A stretch of DNA of 64,000 nucleotides from Aureibacillus halotolerans (GCF_004363045.1 NZ_SNYJ01000001.1:321218-385217); one strand, 5' to 3'; counted from the stretch's first letter, positions 1 through 9,656 are shown. Notes: generated by a model not told the origin, from the sequence alone. Translations and numbers: made by a program.

Positions 1-2874
1 TTGTTCCAACGTAAACGGTCCAAGATAGGTGTTGCTTATGGTGTATTCGATTTGAGCTAATCGATCTGCTTCTGTCAGGTTTAACTGATCAAGATTCTGA
101 AAGCTCAACTCAACTTGCTTCTCAAGAATCTCCGTGCCCAACTGCTCTTCTGAAAGTTTTTCACCGCGAATCACACGTACCGATTTGATGGCTTCTGGAT
201 TGATGTTGAATGCAAGTTGGCCACTCTTCAAACTGGACGCATTTTGCGCGGTAATATCAACCGTGTAGGTTTGGCCGGCATACGTCGCCTCCGGTGTTTC
301 ATACGTATAAAACGGTGAACCGATATTTACGGTAAAGTACCATTCCTTAATCGTTTGGTTTCCTTCCAGATCTCTTACTGCTACTTTTACTTTATAACGA
401 CGCTCGGCTAATGGAGCCGATGGCTGATACGAAATCGTGCCATCTGGCGGGTAAAACCCATGCTCAACCAGTTCATCATCGATATACACACGAATACTGT
501 CTGGGTCAATCAAGGTGGTCCCAGGATGCTTCTCGGGATCATATCCCTCATCTTCAGAAGTGACTTGAATGGTCGGTGTTGTATTGGAAATAACAGTATC
601 CTCAGCTGGCGAGATCTGTTTGATGACTGGCGGAGTGACATCGTCTGTAGTTGGACCATAGACCGCACGAATATCATCAACATAAATGGCTCCCGCATCT
701 TTTTTGTTCCCGCTCGTTTCCATCAATCGGACAGGCAAATCTAAAGTCAGCGGGAGCGATTTGCCAGCTGGAACTGCGGCTTCAACATAACGCCAGCCTG
801 TCCAGTTAACGCCTCCTTCTGCATCACTGCCTGTAAAGTTAATGGGGAATGGCGCACCATTTCCATCCTTCATTTGCGCCCTCAGCCAGTGCTTATTGCC
901 ATCACCATAAATCCACATGCTGATTTTTTGCGGATATCCTTCGATTGGGATAGGTCTATGACTACTCCGTGGTGTTAAATACACACCAGACGTCCCTGGT
1001 TTCCCAATAAAATCATAGCTCAGCTTGGCAGACTTAGAGCCATTGCGCACATAATCTAGATTCGTTTCTTCCTCTACATCTATCGAGTTAACTTCCGCCC
1101 CTGTCGCTACGTATTGATCAATGCCTTCTTCAAAATCCTCAATGATCACCGGAGCTTGTCCAATGCTCACGTCCATCGTTGTTTGTACGTCTCCATAGTT
1201 GACAACAATTTCTCCTCGAAGATCATTTCCGTTTGCGGCAGTGAACACACCATTCTCATCAATGGTCCCTATATCTCCTTCGATTGACCATTTAAAGCGG
1301 TCATTGGTCGCTTGAATCACTTGACCTTCGCGCAAGGCAGTCACTTGCAATTGAACTTCTGTTCCAGGATTAAACGAACGACTTTCACTTGGGAGCTTCA
1401 GTTCGTCGATGGCTGTCACAACCTCTACCTCTGCGCTTCCGCTGCTCGCTCCGTTACTCACATTAATATCTGCATAACCAGGCTGGTCTCCTGCCGTAAA
1501 CGTCCCAGCCGCGTTTATTGTCCCAGCTTCTTCCTCAACATCCCATGTCACATTCTCCCCAATCGATGCTGGATGCCCATTCGCATCGACTGCCAAGGCT
1601 TCAAACGTATATTGAGAACCTTGCAAGACACGTTCTGCATTTGGAGTCACGACAAGCTTTTCTGCTTGTTCCAGTTCAGGAGCCGTGTTCACTAACAATA
1701 AGCCGTTCCCTGTTTTCCGTTCGCCTCCATCGGACCCTTGGTTCAACATACGAATGTCATTCGTTCCTGGGAGACGTGCCACAAATGTGGAAGAACCACC
1801 CCCATCAAGATTCATCGCATCGACGACCTCATGGTCCAAGAGTGCCTGTTCCAACTCAGTGGTCCTCATGCCTTCACTAACTCCCGGTTGGCGTCCGTCC
1901 ACTTCAAAAAGCACAATCGATCCATCCGCCTTCGTTCCAATCGCCGTTCTTGGATGAACGCCTGCATTAAATCCCGTATCCTGTGCAACACCATCCTTTA
2001 TTAAAGGACCATTTCCACCAATGGCTAACGTAACGTCAGCCCATTCCCCATCAAATTGAAAGCTTGCTGAAAGTTCATCGCCAATCTGTAAATCGGTCAC
2101 ACTTTCTTTCGCTGTTCCTGAAGCAGATAGAACAACGGTTCCTTCCTCCAAAGGTGTATCTCCCTGTGACTTTCGAACATCCTTGACACGCAGTATCAGC
2201 GTTTGACCGCTTTGAACGCTTCCTTCTAAGACATCAAGAATGATTTCGTCGCCTTCACTGTTCGTTTTGGTAGACGTGAAATAATCTGTTGTATATAAAA
2301 CGAGTTGGTTATTGCCTCGGGAACGATTGATGTGTGAAAGAGGAACGTTCTCTCCATCAATTGTCACCGACCTCTGCAAAGCAGGTCGGCCATACAGCGA
2401 CGACCCGTCCTCTTTTAGACCAAAAGCAAAGGACCCTGTTGGACTCGTCAAAATGTTTCCTTGATCCATAAACAAACCGTTTGGCAAGCCCGTAGCTTGT
2501 CCAGAGATATCAAAAAAATCACCGTTAACCCCTGCAATGACACGGCTTCCAGGGCTGTCATGCTGGGAAGCCATTTCAGTAACTCCCATCATTCCATACA
2601 CTTTCCCTGCTTTTTTTCCTGCTCGTAGCTCCAGTTGCGGGTTTTTCGGGTCAAAGGTGACCATATGTATGTTCTGTTGACCATTGCTGTCCATTAAATC
2701 GACCCTCGAATACATGGCTCCCGGTGCAAGTTCAATTTCTCGTGCATCAATTATGTCTCCATACTCTGTTGCAGGCATTTCTGAGAATGCTGCAAATGAT
2801 GGTGCTGGGGAAAGAATAGCTGATAAAAATAACATAACAATCAGAAACTTAATAACAGTCGGCTTCTTTACCAT
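1..2874 (-). CDS. Secreted phosphodiester glycosidase (NAGPA domain) with Ig-like modules; 3' end beyond window
   Basis: Open frame of 958 codons that runs off the left edge, so the C-terminus is missing. The ATG follows GAGAGGGG. Residues 1-28 form a Sec signal peptide ending PSFA. Residues about 50-380 match the phosphodiester glycosidase (NAGPA) family: VNGDFFDISG near residue 112 and NLDGGGSST near residue 357 are its hallmark motifs. Bacterial Ig-like (Big_2) segments follow at about 395-570, then a beta-rich region that may be a carbohydrate-binding module, an Ig-like segment, and a cohesin-like stretch at the edge (inference). The family cleaves sugar phosphodiester linkages, so a role in cell-wall or exopolysaccharide turnover outside the cell is likely. 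Substrate unknown. Confidence 0.88.
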   Translation of the reverse strand, partial: MVKKPTVIKFLIVMLFLSAILSPAPSFAAFSEMPATEYGDIIDAREIELAPGAMYSRVDLMDSNGQQNIHMVTFDPKNPQLELRAGKKAGKVYGMMGVTEMASQHDSPGSRVIAGVNGDFFDISGQATGLPNGLFMDQGNILTSPTGSFAFGLKEDGSSLYGRPALQRSVTIDGENVPLSHINRSRGNNQLVLYTTDYFTSTKTNSEGDEIILDVLEGSVQSGQTLILRVKDVRKSQGDTPLEEGTVVLSASGTAKESVTDLQIGDELSASFQFDGEWADVTLAIGGNGPLIKDGVAQDTGFNAGVHPRTAIGTKADGSIVLFEVDGRQPGVSEGMRTTELEQALLDHEVVDAMNLDGGGSSTFVARLPGTNDIRMLNQGSDGGERKTGNGLLLVNTAPELEQAEKLVVTPNAERVLQGSQYTFEALAVDANGHPASIGENVTWDVEEEAGTINAAGTFTAGDQPGYADINVSNGASSGSAEVEVVTAIDELKLPSESRSFNPGTEVQLQVTALREGQVIQATNDRFKWSIEGDIGTIDENGVFTAANGNDLRGEIVVNYGDVQTTMDVSIGQAPVIIEDFEEGIDQYVATGAEVNSIDVEEETNLDYVRNGSKSAKLSYDFIGKPGTSGVYLTPRSSHRPIPIEGYPQKISMWIYGDGNKHWLRAQMKDGNGAPFPINFTGSDAEGGVNWTGWRYVEAAVPAGKSLPLTLDLPVRLMETSGNKKDAGAIYVDDIRAVYGPTTDDVTPPVIKQISPAEDTVISNTTPTIQVTSEDEGYDPEKHPGTTLIDPDSIRVYIDDELVEHGFYPPDGTISYQPSAPLAERRYKVKVAVRDLEGNQTIKEWYFTVNIGSPFYTYETPEATYAGQTYTVDITAQNASSLKSGQLAFNINPEAIKSVRVIRGEKLSEEQLGTEILEKQVELSFQNLDQLNLTEADRLAQIEYTISNTYLGPFTLEQ

Positions 2875-3024
2875 GGTCTAGCCCCTCTCAAACAAGTTTA
2901 ATAGAATTGTGACTCGCACCTCATATACATATTGTTTATTTTAGAGGTGAATTATGGAGAATAGACCAACGTTAGTTTAAGAAAGTGTAAAGACATCTGC
3001 ACAATTGATGAAGCAACACAAAAC

Positions 3025-3051
3025 ACCCACGGAACGTTGATCTCCGTGGGT
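3025..3051 (-). terminator. Intrinsic terminator after the nitroreductase gene
   Basis: Perfect 9-bp stem, ACCCACGGA paired with TCCGTGGGT, 17 bases after the stop codon on the minus strand, followed there by GTTTTG. It separates the nitroreductase from the glycosidase gene. Confidence 0.7.
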
Positions 3052-3067
3052 CGTCTCTTCATTGAAT

Positions 3068-3679
3068 CTATTTATGATACTGCCCGAACGTCACCACATC
3101 ACTCAATGGATTTCGTGTATTGGGCACTTCACGTTCTCTCAACGCTTCTGGCAAATCCTCCTTATGGCTCCGATAGCCTAGAGATACGATGATATGAGGC
3201 TCATAACTATCTGGCAACCCTAACTCCTTTTTCGCTTTGTCTCGATCAAAGCCTCCCATTGCGTGAGCAGCCAGTCCTAAGGCGGACGCCTGAAGGGCTA
3301 GGTACGCCCAAGCGGCACCTGCATCAAACGCATGAGCTCCATTCGGATTGCCATTCGCCCGCTGCGAATCAGAGGCGATGAGCAACAAAACAGGCGCTTT
3401 TCCTGCCCAAGATAGGTTAAACTCATGTAGGAAACTACGATACAATGTCAGCTGTTCCTCATCCTTCGCGACAAAGAAACGCCATGGCTGGATGTTATTC
3501 GAGGATGGTGCCCAATTGGCTGCTTCCAAAACGGCATGAAGTTCTCGATCAGAAATCGTTTCCGAACTATACGAACGTGATGACCAACGATTCAGAAAAA
3601 TATCTTCAATCCCATGCTCCGATGTACGAAATGAGGAAACATCAACGTGATTCTCTAAAGAGTGTTTGTTTTGAGTCAT
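3068..3679 (-). CDS. Nitroreductase family FMN oxidoreductase
   Basis: 203 residues, the usual size for the FMN-dependent NADH/NADPH nitroreductase-like family. The N-terminal RWSSRSYSSETI and AANWAPSSNNIQPWRF segments are the typical FMN phosphate- and ring-binding regions, and VSLGYRS lies near the C-terminus. The ATG is preceded by AAAGGAAAGG. Cytosolic. Members reduce nitro groups, quinones or flavins, and the physiological substrate cannot be read from sequence. Monocistronic, with a terminator on each side. Confidence 0.88.
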   Translation of the reverse strand: MTQNKHSLENHVDVSSFRTSEHGIEDIFLNRWSSRSYSSETISDRELHAVLEAANWAPSSNNIQPWRFFVAKDEEQLTLYRSFLHEFNLSWAGKAPVLLLIASDSQRANGNPNGAHAFDAGAAWAYLALQASALGLAAHAMGGFDRDKAKKELGLPDSYEPHIIVSLGYRSHKEDLPEALREREVPNTRNPLSDVVTFGQYHK

Positions 3680-3748
3680 AGACGACCAACCTTTCCTTTA
3701 TGATGCATATATCATAGCATACCTTCCTGTTTCTTGAGGTTGATAGAT

Positions 3749-3790
3749 AAAGCCCAACAGACATCCGCATTGGGATTTCTATTGGGCTTT
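3749..3790 (-). terminator. Terminator after the GH10-like gene
   Basis: AAAGCCCAA and TTGGGCTTT form a 9-bp stem with a 24-base loop just after the stop of the GH10-like gene on the minus strand. The following T stretch is short, so it is moderately strong. Confidence 0.55.
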
Positions 3791-3794
3791 ATGC

Positions 3795-5345
3795 TTAATA
3801 ATATGAAGTTAAAAGTCTTTCAATGCTGTTAAAAGGGTTCATTAAATACTGCGAGCTAAAGAAAATGGACCCATCAATTTCAGGGATCTTTTCATTGTAA
3901 GTTAACTGATCAATAATTTGCTGTGCTGAGCCCCATCCTGCTTCTGATGTGCCGATCTTATAAGGGGCATGCCCGATATAAAGTTTTACATCCGTGCCTT
4001 CCACTTCATTGGCCCACCACTGAGCAAGCACATCGTAAGCTGCCGGTTCGAAGCCAATACTCCAATAGAGCTGTGGTGCCACATAATCAATCCATTCGTT
4101 TTTCACCCATGTCCGCACATCAGCATACATGGCGTCATACGTTGGTACACCTGCTCTAGTCGCTGATCCTGTAGGGTCATCACTTTGGTTGCGCCAAACA
4201 CCAAACGGGCTAATTCCGTAAGATACTTCTGGCTTTATAGAGTGAATGCTTTCCCCTAAGTTCTTAACAAACTGATTGATATTATCACGGCGCCAATCCG
4301 CTGTCGTCATACTGCGCGTATTATGCAATACATTCGCCGCGTCATCATTGAACCGTACATGCGAAGGGTAGAAATAATCATCAAGATGAACGCCATCGAC
4401 ATCGTAGTTTTTGACAACTTCACTAATCGCTTGAATAATGTGCTGTCGCGCAGCTGGAATGCCAGGATTAATGTACATTTTGTTACTTGCAGAGACAATC
4501 CATTCCGGGTGTTGCTTGGCTACATGAGAAGAAGCAAGCTGTGATCCGACACTTGCACTCGCGCGAAAGGGATTAAACCAAGCGTGAAACTTCATCCCTT
4601 TTTTATGTGTTTCTGAGATCATAAAGTCAAGTGGATCATAGCCGGGGTTTTTCCCTTGTGTTCCTGTAAGCACTTTATTCCAAGGAGCATATGCCGATGG
4701 ATAAATGGCGTCACTTTCAGCACGGACCTGAACAAACACATCCTGAATGCCCATATCTTGCAACCTGTTTAAAATCGTTGTGAATTCCTGTTTCTGCATA
4801 GCAGGGTTTCCTTGCGCTGCCTTTGAAGGCCAATCGCCGTTAATTGTAGCGATCCATGCCCCTCGCATATCTGTCGACACAGAAACGTTATCGTCAATTT
4901 CGCGTTCTGGAACCGCACCCGTAAGCAGGGTGATCAGCTGCGCATTTTGGTGCCAATTGACCTGTAATCCAAAAGCTTCCCCAATAAAACGCAGAGGGAC
5001 CATCATTCTGCCGTCCCTTACTTCAGCAGGCGCATCCAATGTAACAGACGTCCCATTTAATGTGGCTTGACGATTCTTATGGTGCAACACCATTGTCGTC
5101 GACCCCTTGTCAATTGTGACTCTCTGGTTCGCTTGATTCCAACCTACTTTTGCTCCAAGCTCTTCGCCAATCACACGCAATGGTACAAGCGTGACGTCTT
5201 CCTTCGTTAAATATGGCGACACATCTGACGTCACTGGCTGGTTGTCCAGCTCAATGGTGATAGCCTTTGCCGACGCCACAGGCACGGCCACAGCCAGTGC
5301 AAGCAAAAAAAAGAGCCCTACCCACAAGTGTTTTCTGTCTATCAT
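3795..5345 (-). CDS. Secreted GH10-like glycosyl hydrolase with copper-amine-oxidase N-type domain
   Basis: 516 residues. Residues 1-26 are a signal peptide (LFFLLALAVAVPVASA). Residues about 30-145 contain two copies of the copper amine oxidase N-terminal-like repeat (VPLRVIGEELGAKVGW, then VPLRFIGEAFGLQVNW), a surface module common in Bacillaceae exoproteins. Residues about 158-480 match the family 10-like glycosidase domain (GHL10, as in YngK), with MRGAWIATINGDWPS at its start and VDGVHLDDYFYP as the likely acidic catalytic strand. Probably acts on wall or environmental polysaccharide. ATG preceded by GGGAGAGAG. Confidence 0.87.
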   Translation of the reverse strand: MIDRKHLWVGLFFLLALAVAVPVASAKAITIELDNQPVTSDVSPYLTKEDVTLVPLRVIGEELGAKVGWNQANQRVTIDKGSTTMVLHHKNRQATLNGTSVTLDAPAEVRDGRMMVPLRFIGEAFGLQVNWHQNAQLITLLTGAVPEREIDDNVSVSTDMRGAWIATINGDWPSKAAQGNPAMQKQEFTTILNRLQDMGIQDVFVQVRAESDAIYPSAYAPWNKVLTGTQGKNPGYDPLDFMISETHKKGMKFHAWFNPFRASASVGSQLASSHVAKQHPEWIVSASNKMYINPGIPAARQHIIQAISEVVKNYDVDGVHLDDYFYPSHVRFNDDAANVLHNTRSMTTADWRRDNINQFVKNLGESIHSIKPEVSYGISPFGVWRNQSDDPTGSATRAGVPTYDAMYADVRTWVKNEWIDYVAPQLYWSIGFEPAAYDVLAQWWANEVEGTDVKLYIGHAPYKIGTSEAGWGSAQQIIDQLTYNEKIPEIDGSIFFSSQYLMNPFNSIERLLTSYY

Positions 5346-5774
5346 CGTCTCTCTCCCTTGAACGAAATCGATCTATTTGTATGTATGCAGCATAATGAAA
5401 AGCTGTTTTTTTTGGAAATCTCCCCATGATATACCTTCGTGAACCGTTCGTTCTATGCGGACGTCGAGCAGAGGCTTTTCTTCAAAGGTCTTGTGATCGT
5501 TTAACTAAATCTCTAATAGTTGGTTCAACAGAGTGTTCTAATGCCTCTCCAATAACTCTCTTTTATATCGTCTACATTTGCTTATTGTTTGATGGTGAAA
5601 AAAACGAAGTGTTTCCGAAGTGACAAATAAAAAATGACCAGAGACAATCCCTGGTCACTTCGCGGAAGGAATGGTCTATCCTTTTCTTCCTGAAATCACG
5701 ACGCCTTGCACAAAATATTTCTGTGCGAGAAAAAACTTCCAGAACCAAATACTACATATTATGTAACATGATGG
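5346..5774. other. Intergenic stretch without a gene
   Basis: No convincing coding sequence. A 65-codon plus-strand frame at 5426-5623 has no Shine-Dalgarno and no recognisable content. The stretch holds one orphan hairpin (5635-5657) and ends at the promoter of the next gene. Confidence 0.6.
5635..5657 (-). terminator. Orphan terminator-like hairpin
   Basis: TGACCAG/CTGGTCA stem with a 9-base loop. Read on the minus strand it is followed by ATTTTTTATTT, the form of an intrinsic terminator. No minus-strand gene lies directly upstream, so it may be a remnant or may stop antisense transcription. Confidence 0.4.
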
Positions 5775-5803
5775 TTTACATACCTATACGCGACGATTAT
5801 ACT
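5775..5803 (+). promoter_or_regulatory. Sigma-A promoter of the unknown AT-rich gene
   Basis: TTTACA, 17-bp spacer, TATACT: one mismatch in each hexamer. The expected start near 5810 gives a leader of about 33 bases before the ATG. Confidence 0.75.
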
Positions 5804-5842
5804 CCTACATAAGAACATAAATTCGCATATAGGAGTGGTTGT

Positions 5843-6622
5843 ATGACTAATTCATATCGTAGTGCAAACCTATTAATTGGTCCAGTTCCCAATAAAATTC
5901 GCCACATGAAAGTAGCTATTTCACTAGGCGAGTCATATCCCGAATTCGAAGCTAAAATTAGAGACTTAGAAAAATATGCACCTGCCATTCAAAGTTTGTC
6001 ATCTAGATTTATAGAAACAGAAAATCTCTATAAAGAGGCTTTTGAGGCAATGAGACCAACTTTTGATATGATCGAAGCAACAGCCCTGTCTTATAAGTCC
6101 ACGATTGAAGGAATGAAGCCAGTCTTAGATAGTATTTCTGAAATGATGGACACTATCAGAAACATGATGCCCAATATGTCATTTATTAGAGAGGTTTTAT
6201 CTCAGGTCGATTGGGATGAGTTTCAGCGTGAAGCTCGAATAGTACAGGCTTATGAAGAAGAACTTAACGAAGACGATATCATTAGTGACCAAGAGTATGA
6301 AGATGCTAAAGAGAATGTCTTTATTCAGCTCCTCGTATTTATGAAGCTTAATTTAGTGGCACATCATCTTAAAAATAAAAATGTCTCTAATGCAATGACA
6401 ATCCTTGCAAACACTACTTTGATTATTGCAACAGTGTCAAGTTGTGTTTCTAATGCTAATCAGACTACAGTACAACATAATTACTATTTTAATGAATCGG
6501 ATATCAACAATTTAAGAATATATGAAAACTGCGATAATGGAAGTGGTACAAATATCAATAATACTGACAATGAGATAAAAAAAGAGTTACACAGAAAATT
6601 ATCAGCCGATCCTTGCATTTAA
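5843..6622 (+). CDS. Unrecognised protein, probably horizontally acquired
   Basis: 259 residues, no family recognised. Start supported by TAGGAG nine bases before the ATG and by a near-consensus promoter. Residues 30-140 look helical and repetitive (KYAPAIQSL, EAFEAMRPTFDMIEA, STIEGMKPVLDSI). Residues 120-150 are acidic (YEEELNEDDIISDQEYED). Residues about 183-205 are hydrophobic (AMTILANTTLIIATVSSCV), and an Asn-rich tail follows. Base composition is clearly more AT-rich than its neighbours and a dead IS3 transposase lies immediately downstream, so lateral acquisition is likely. The pattern of helical domain, single hydrophobic segment and polar tail is seen in some phage or defence proteins, but that is only a possibility. 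Confidence 0.7.
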   Translation: MTNSYRSANLLIGPVPNKIRHMKVAISLGESYPEFEAKIRDLEKYAPAIQSLSSRFIETENLYKEAFEAMRPTFDMIEATALSYKSTIEGMKPVLDSISEMMDTIRNMMPNMSFIREVLSQVDWDEFQREARIVQAYEEELNEDDIISDQEYEDAKENVFIQLLVFMKLNLVAHHLKNKNVSNAMTILANTTLIIATVSSCVSNANQTTVQHNYYFNESDINNLRIYENCDNGSGTNINNTDNEIKKELHRKLSADPCI

Positions 6623-6659
6623 ACTATATCAAGAAGACAGCGTAATTAATAAACGCAAG

Positions 6660-7012
6660 CTAAGCGGGTTTGCTCTTAGATTCTATTGGGGCGAGACCGT
6701 TTAGTCACTTTTGTAACCGTTCTTAATTGTAGAAATACATATAGTCATCAATATCCTGCTTAAGCGACTCGAATTTCTGACCCCCAAAAACGTTTCAATC
6801 GGACCATTAGCCTTCCCACTCTAGACATGCTCTGCTGGATGCCAGCAGAGCATGTGAGGCATTTAAATCCAAGAGGTGTGTATTGAAACACTCGGCCACT
6901 ATGCAGGAGAAGCCCGCTTGCCGGGTTCGCTGGAGTCACCTGCTTGAGGCACGAATCGATTGTTATTGGATGTGTTGAGGTCATACAAATCCAGAATGGC
7001 ACTTAAGTTCCG
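6660..7012 (-). pseudogene. Degenerate IS3-family transposase (C-terminal end of OrfB)
   Basis: Read on the minus strand across three frames, the fragment spells the end of an IS3-family DDE transposase: NLSAILDLYDL, then ASGLLLHSGRVFQYT, then GIQQSMSRVGR, then NGPIETFLG (the DN-GPIE-FWG region holding the catalytic Glu), then QDIDDYMYFYN and LNGLAPIE before a stop. At least three frameshifts and in-frame stops make it non-functional. It follows the unknown AT-rich gene, and no intact terminal repeat was found. Confidence 0.82.
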
Positions 7013-7075
7013 GGTATTACAATGTTAATCAATAGTTATAATTTTTATCATAGAGATCTTCGGTTAGGATAGCAG

Positions 7076-8308
7076 TTAAGTTTTTTTCTTCTTCATATAA
7101 GCTGGAACGGTCTCAACGCCTTTAAAGTTGTACAACGGTTTTACTAACGTCACAATGTCCACTGTCTCTTTAATGTTCGCGATAATTTCTTCTTTCGGTT
7201 TATAGGCCGCTGGTGCTTCATCAATCGTTGCTCTTGTCACAGATGTTGAGAAGACACCTTCCATCGTTTTTATAAAGTCATCAAAATCAACATTTGCTCT
7301 CGCTTTTGTTCGGCTCATGACACGACCAGCGCCATGAGGGGCAGAATAATTCCAGTCGGCATTCCCTTTCCCTTTCACAATCAGGCTGCCATCACGCATA
7401 TTTAAAGGAATGACGGCAAGTTCACCCTTTTGAGCAGACGTTGCCCCTTTGCGGAGAATCATATGATCCAAGTCAATGTAGTTATGGATGGAATCAAACG
7501 TATCTACGATGGCCCATCCCATTGCTTTCACAATTTCTTGCACCATGACAAATCGATTGGCAACGGCAAATTCTTGGGCGATCTTCATATCGTGGAGATA
7601 GTCATCCAAGTGTGATCCTTCTAGATACGCTAAATCCTTGTTGATTACTTTAGGTTTAACGTTCTGCAGCTCAATTTGAATATCCTGATAGCGCCCTTCA
7701 GCCTTCAATCTGGCAATCAAATCTGCTTTCTCATTTGGATTAAATTCATGGTAGCTAATCGCCTTATTCTGATGATGTTTTGCTACAGCCGAGCCCACCG
7801 AACGGCTGCCACTATGGATGGATAAAAACACTTTCCCCTGATTGCCTTCTCCTACTTCAATATAATGATTGCCACTCCCGAGCGTCCCAAGGCTTTTTAA
7901 AGCTCGATCTTTACTAAAGCCAGCAATAATAGCGTCTAATTCATTTAATAAAGAATGTGGCGCATAGTCACTGACGGTTTCGCGAATGTCGCTTCCACTT
8001 GGTACCTTCTCACGAATCACTTGATCAAGCTCTGCAAAATCAATCTCCTTGCTCCCAACGTTTAGTTCGCAGACGACAATCCCACAACCAATATCCACGC
8101 CGACCAGATTAGGAACCACTTTATCTTTAATGGTCATCGTCGTTCCAATGGTGCATCCTTTGCCGGCATGGACATCCGGCATAATTCGAACAGTGCTGCC
8201 CTCAGCAAACGATTGGTCACACAACTCTTGGATCTGCCCTAACGCTGTTTTATCGACATTGTCAGTGAAGATTTTTGCTGATGTGAACTTCCCGCTAACC
8301 TGTTTCAA
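7076..8308 (-). CDS. rtcB: RtcB-family RNA ligase
   Basis: About 410 residues, typical of the bacterial RtcB family, the GTP- and Mn-dependent 3'-phosphate/5'-OH RNA ligase. Visible motifs: DVHAGKGC and GVDIGCG (metal ligands), GSGNHYIEV, SIHSGSRSVG, and APHGAGRVMSR, which carries the histidine that accepts GMP in the family. The longest frame starts at a GTG at 8317, but AAGGAG abuts that codon. The TTG at 8308 sits eight bases after AAGGAG and gives an N-terminus of MKQVSGKFTSAK, so I prefer it. Role inferred: repair of cleaved tRNA or other RNA. No RtcA or archease gene is adjacent. Confidence 0.9.
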   Translation of the reverse strand: MKQVSGKFTSAKIFTDNVDKTALGQIQELCDQSFAEGSTVRIMPDVHAGKGCTIGTTMTIKDKVVPNLVGVDIGCGIVVCELNVGSKEIDFAELDQVIREKVPSGSDIRETVSDYAPHSLLNELDAIIAGFSKDRALKSLGTLGSGNHYIEVGEGNQGKVFLSIHSGSRSVGSAVAKHHQNKAISYHEFNPNEKADLIARLKAEGRYQDIQIELQNVKPKVINKDLAYLEGSHLDDYLHDMKIAQEFAVANRFVMVQEIVKAMGWAIVDTFDSIHNYIDLDHMILRKGATSAQKGELAVIPLNMRDGSLIVKGKGNADWNYSAPHGAGRVMSRTKARANVDFDDFIKTMEGVFSTSVTRATIDEAPAAYKPKEEIIANIKETVDIVTLVKPLYNFKGVETVPAYMKKKKT

Positions 8309-8416
8309 TTGAATCACTCCTTCGTCTTCTCGTTACCGATTCCTGATTTACATGCTAGTGTACCAGATATAGCTTTTTTATGAACATGCTCTAAATTGGG
8401 ATGTTATCAACGCAAA

Positions 8417-8444
8417 AAACGACCAGAAGAGGATCTGATCGTTT
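8417..8444 (-). terminator. Terminator of thyA
   Basis: On the minus strand AAACGATCAG pairs with CTGGTCGTTT (one U-G pair) and continues into TTTTTTGCG. It lies 47 bases after the thyA stop. Confidence 0.8.
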
Positions 8445-8491
8445 CAAGATGATTGTAATGCTCAATTAACTTCAGCTACAACTAACATTCA

Positions 8492-9343
8492 TTAAATCGC
8501 GACCTCTAGCGGAACCTTGTCCCCCTTTTTATACTCTATCAGCTTGAAATCATCGGGAGTAAAGGCGTAAAAATCGGTAACGTCTGGGTTGATCCATAAT
8601 TGTGGAGCCTCAAACATTTCTCGTTGGATCTGCTCTTGGAGAGGTTCAATATGACGATCGTACACGTGGCAATCGCCAATCGTAAAGATGTACTCTCCTA
8701 GTTTATACCCGAGCACTTGAGCCATCATTCGTTGCAGCACATTGTATTGAACGACATTAAACGGATTGCCGAGCCCCATATCATTGGAACGACAGCGGAC
8801 TTCCAAGTGTAGCGTCTGCTGTTTCACATGCCATTGTGTCTCATAAACACAAGGAGTTAACGCCATGTCATCAAGGTCGTCTGGATTCCATAACATCGTG
8901 ATATGTCTACGGGAGGACGGGCTTTCGTTCAGTGAATGGAGCAGATAATCAACTTGATCGACAAGCTGCCCTTGAAGAAGGCGGTTCTTTTTACCCATTT
9001 GATATCCGTATGCCGCCCCAATCGTGCCTTCCCACGGACCTTCTTTGATTTCCCACTGGTCCCAAATGCGCACGTTCATGTCTCGTAAATCTTGAACGCG
9101 GTTTGATTTTTGTTGCCATATCCAAAGCAGTTCTTTGACCGCTGTTTTAAATGCGACGCTTTTCGTTGTGAGAATGGGAAGCTCCTCGTTCGTAAAACGC
9201 ATTTGTTTGCCAATAATGCTTTTCGTATATGCAGGCTCAAGGTCTGACTCCCATTTCGTACGAACATCGGTGCCGTAGTCCCAAACACCATGCTCTATCA
9301 CTTCCTGAACAAGTTGATTATACTGCCGATCTGCTTCACTCAT
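8492..9343 (-). CDS. thyA: Thymidylate synthase ThyA
   Basis: 283 residues. Converts dUMP to dTMP using methylene-tetrahydrofolate in the cytosol. Catalytic Cys165 lies in ALTPCVYETQ. The CVYE form (rather than PCH) and the length resemble B. subtilis ThyA and its phi3T-phage relative rather than the 264-residue ThyB type. RCRSNDMGLGNPFNVVQY and IGDCHVYDRH are the dUMP-binding segments. ATG preceded by AGGAGTG. No folA follows, so it is not in the common thy-dfr pair here. Confidence 0.95.
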   Translation of the reverse strand: MSEADRQYNQLVQEVIEHGVWDYGTDVRTKWESDLEPAYTKSIIGKQMRFTNEELPILTTKSVAFKTAVKELLWIWQQKSNRVQDLRDMNVRIWDQWEIKEGPWEGTIGAAYGYQMGKKNRLLQGQLVDQVDYLLHSLNESPSSRRHITMLWNPDDLDDMALTPCVYETQWHVKQQTLHLEVRCRSNDMGLGNPFNVVQYNVLQRMMAQVLGYKLGEYIFTIGDCHVYDRHIEPLQEQIQREMFEAPQLWINPDVTDFYAFTPDDFKLIEYKKGDKVPLEVAI

Positions 9344-9573
9344 CTATGTACACTCCTATCTTTAAAGCTCACTCATGCTATTATACATGAGGGAAATTCA
9401 CATTTCGAATTCGTTTTGTTGGGAAATAGCATTTGATAGAGATCGCATCTATTCTCATCATACAGGTTCATGATAACGAGAGCATTTAGATAGGCACGCC
9501 GAACCTTGCTCGTGATCGATAAAAAGAAAAAGAGATAAATGCAAAAAAATGGATGCAAAGAGGGAATCAATTC

Positions 9574-9582
9574 TGATATACT
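9574..9582 (+). promoter_or_regulatory. Extended -10 promoter before the comK-like gene
   Basis: TGATATACT is a full extended -10 element (TGn-TATACT); the -35 region is weak. Just downstream the run AAAAATCAGATTT loosely resembles a ComK box (AAAA-N5-TTTT), which would fit autoactivation, but it is not a clean match. Confidence 0.5.
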
Positions 9583-9612
9583 AACTGAAAAATCAGATTT
9601 AGGTAAATAGTA

Positions 9613-9645
9613 CCTTAGAAGATAATAATTGTATCATTACTAAGG
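9613..9645 (+). promoter_or_regulatory. Inverted repeat overlapping the comK-like Shine-Dalgarno
   Basis: CCTTAG and CTAAGG, with inner GATA/TATC pairs, can fold so that the right arm overlaps the first G residues of the GGGAGG ribosome binding site. It could limit translation. The 313-base gap from 9344 otherwise holds only the promoter. Confidence 0.4.
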
Positions 9646-9656
9646 GAGGACTGCTA

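Noticed and set aside
6760-7002. 80-codon minus-strand frame as a real small gene
   Set aside because: Its sequence is one piece of a frameshifted IS3-family transposase.
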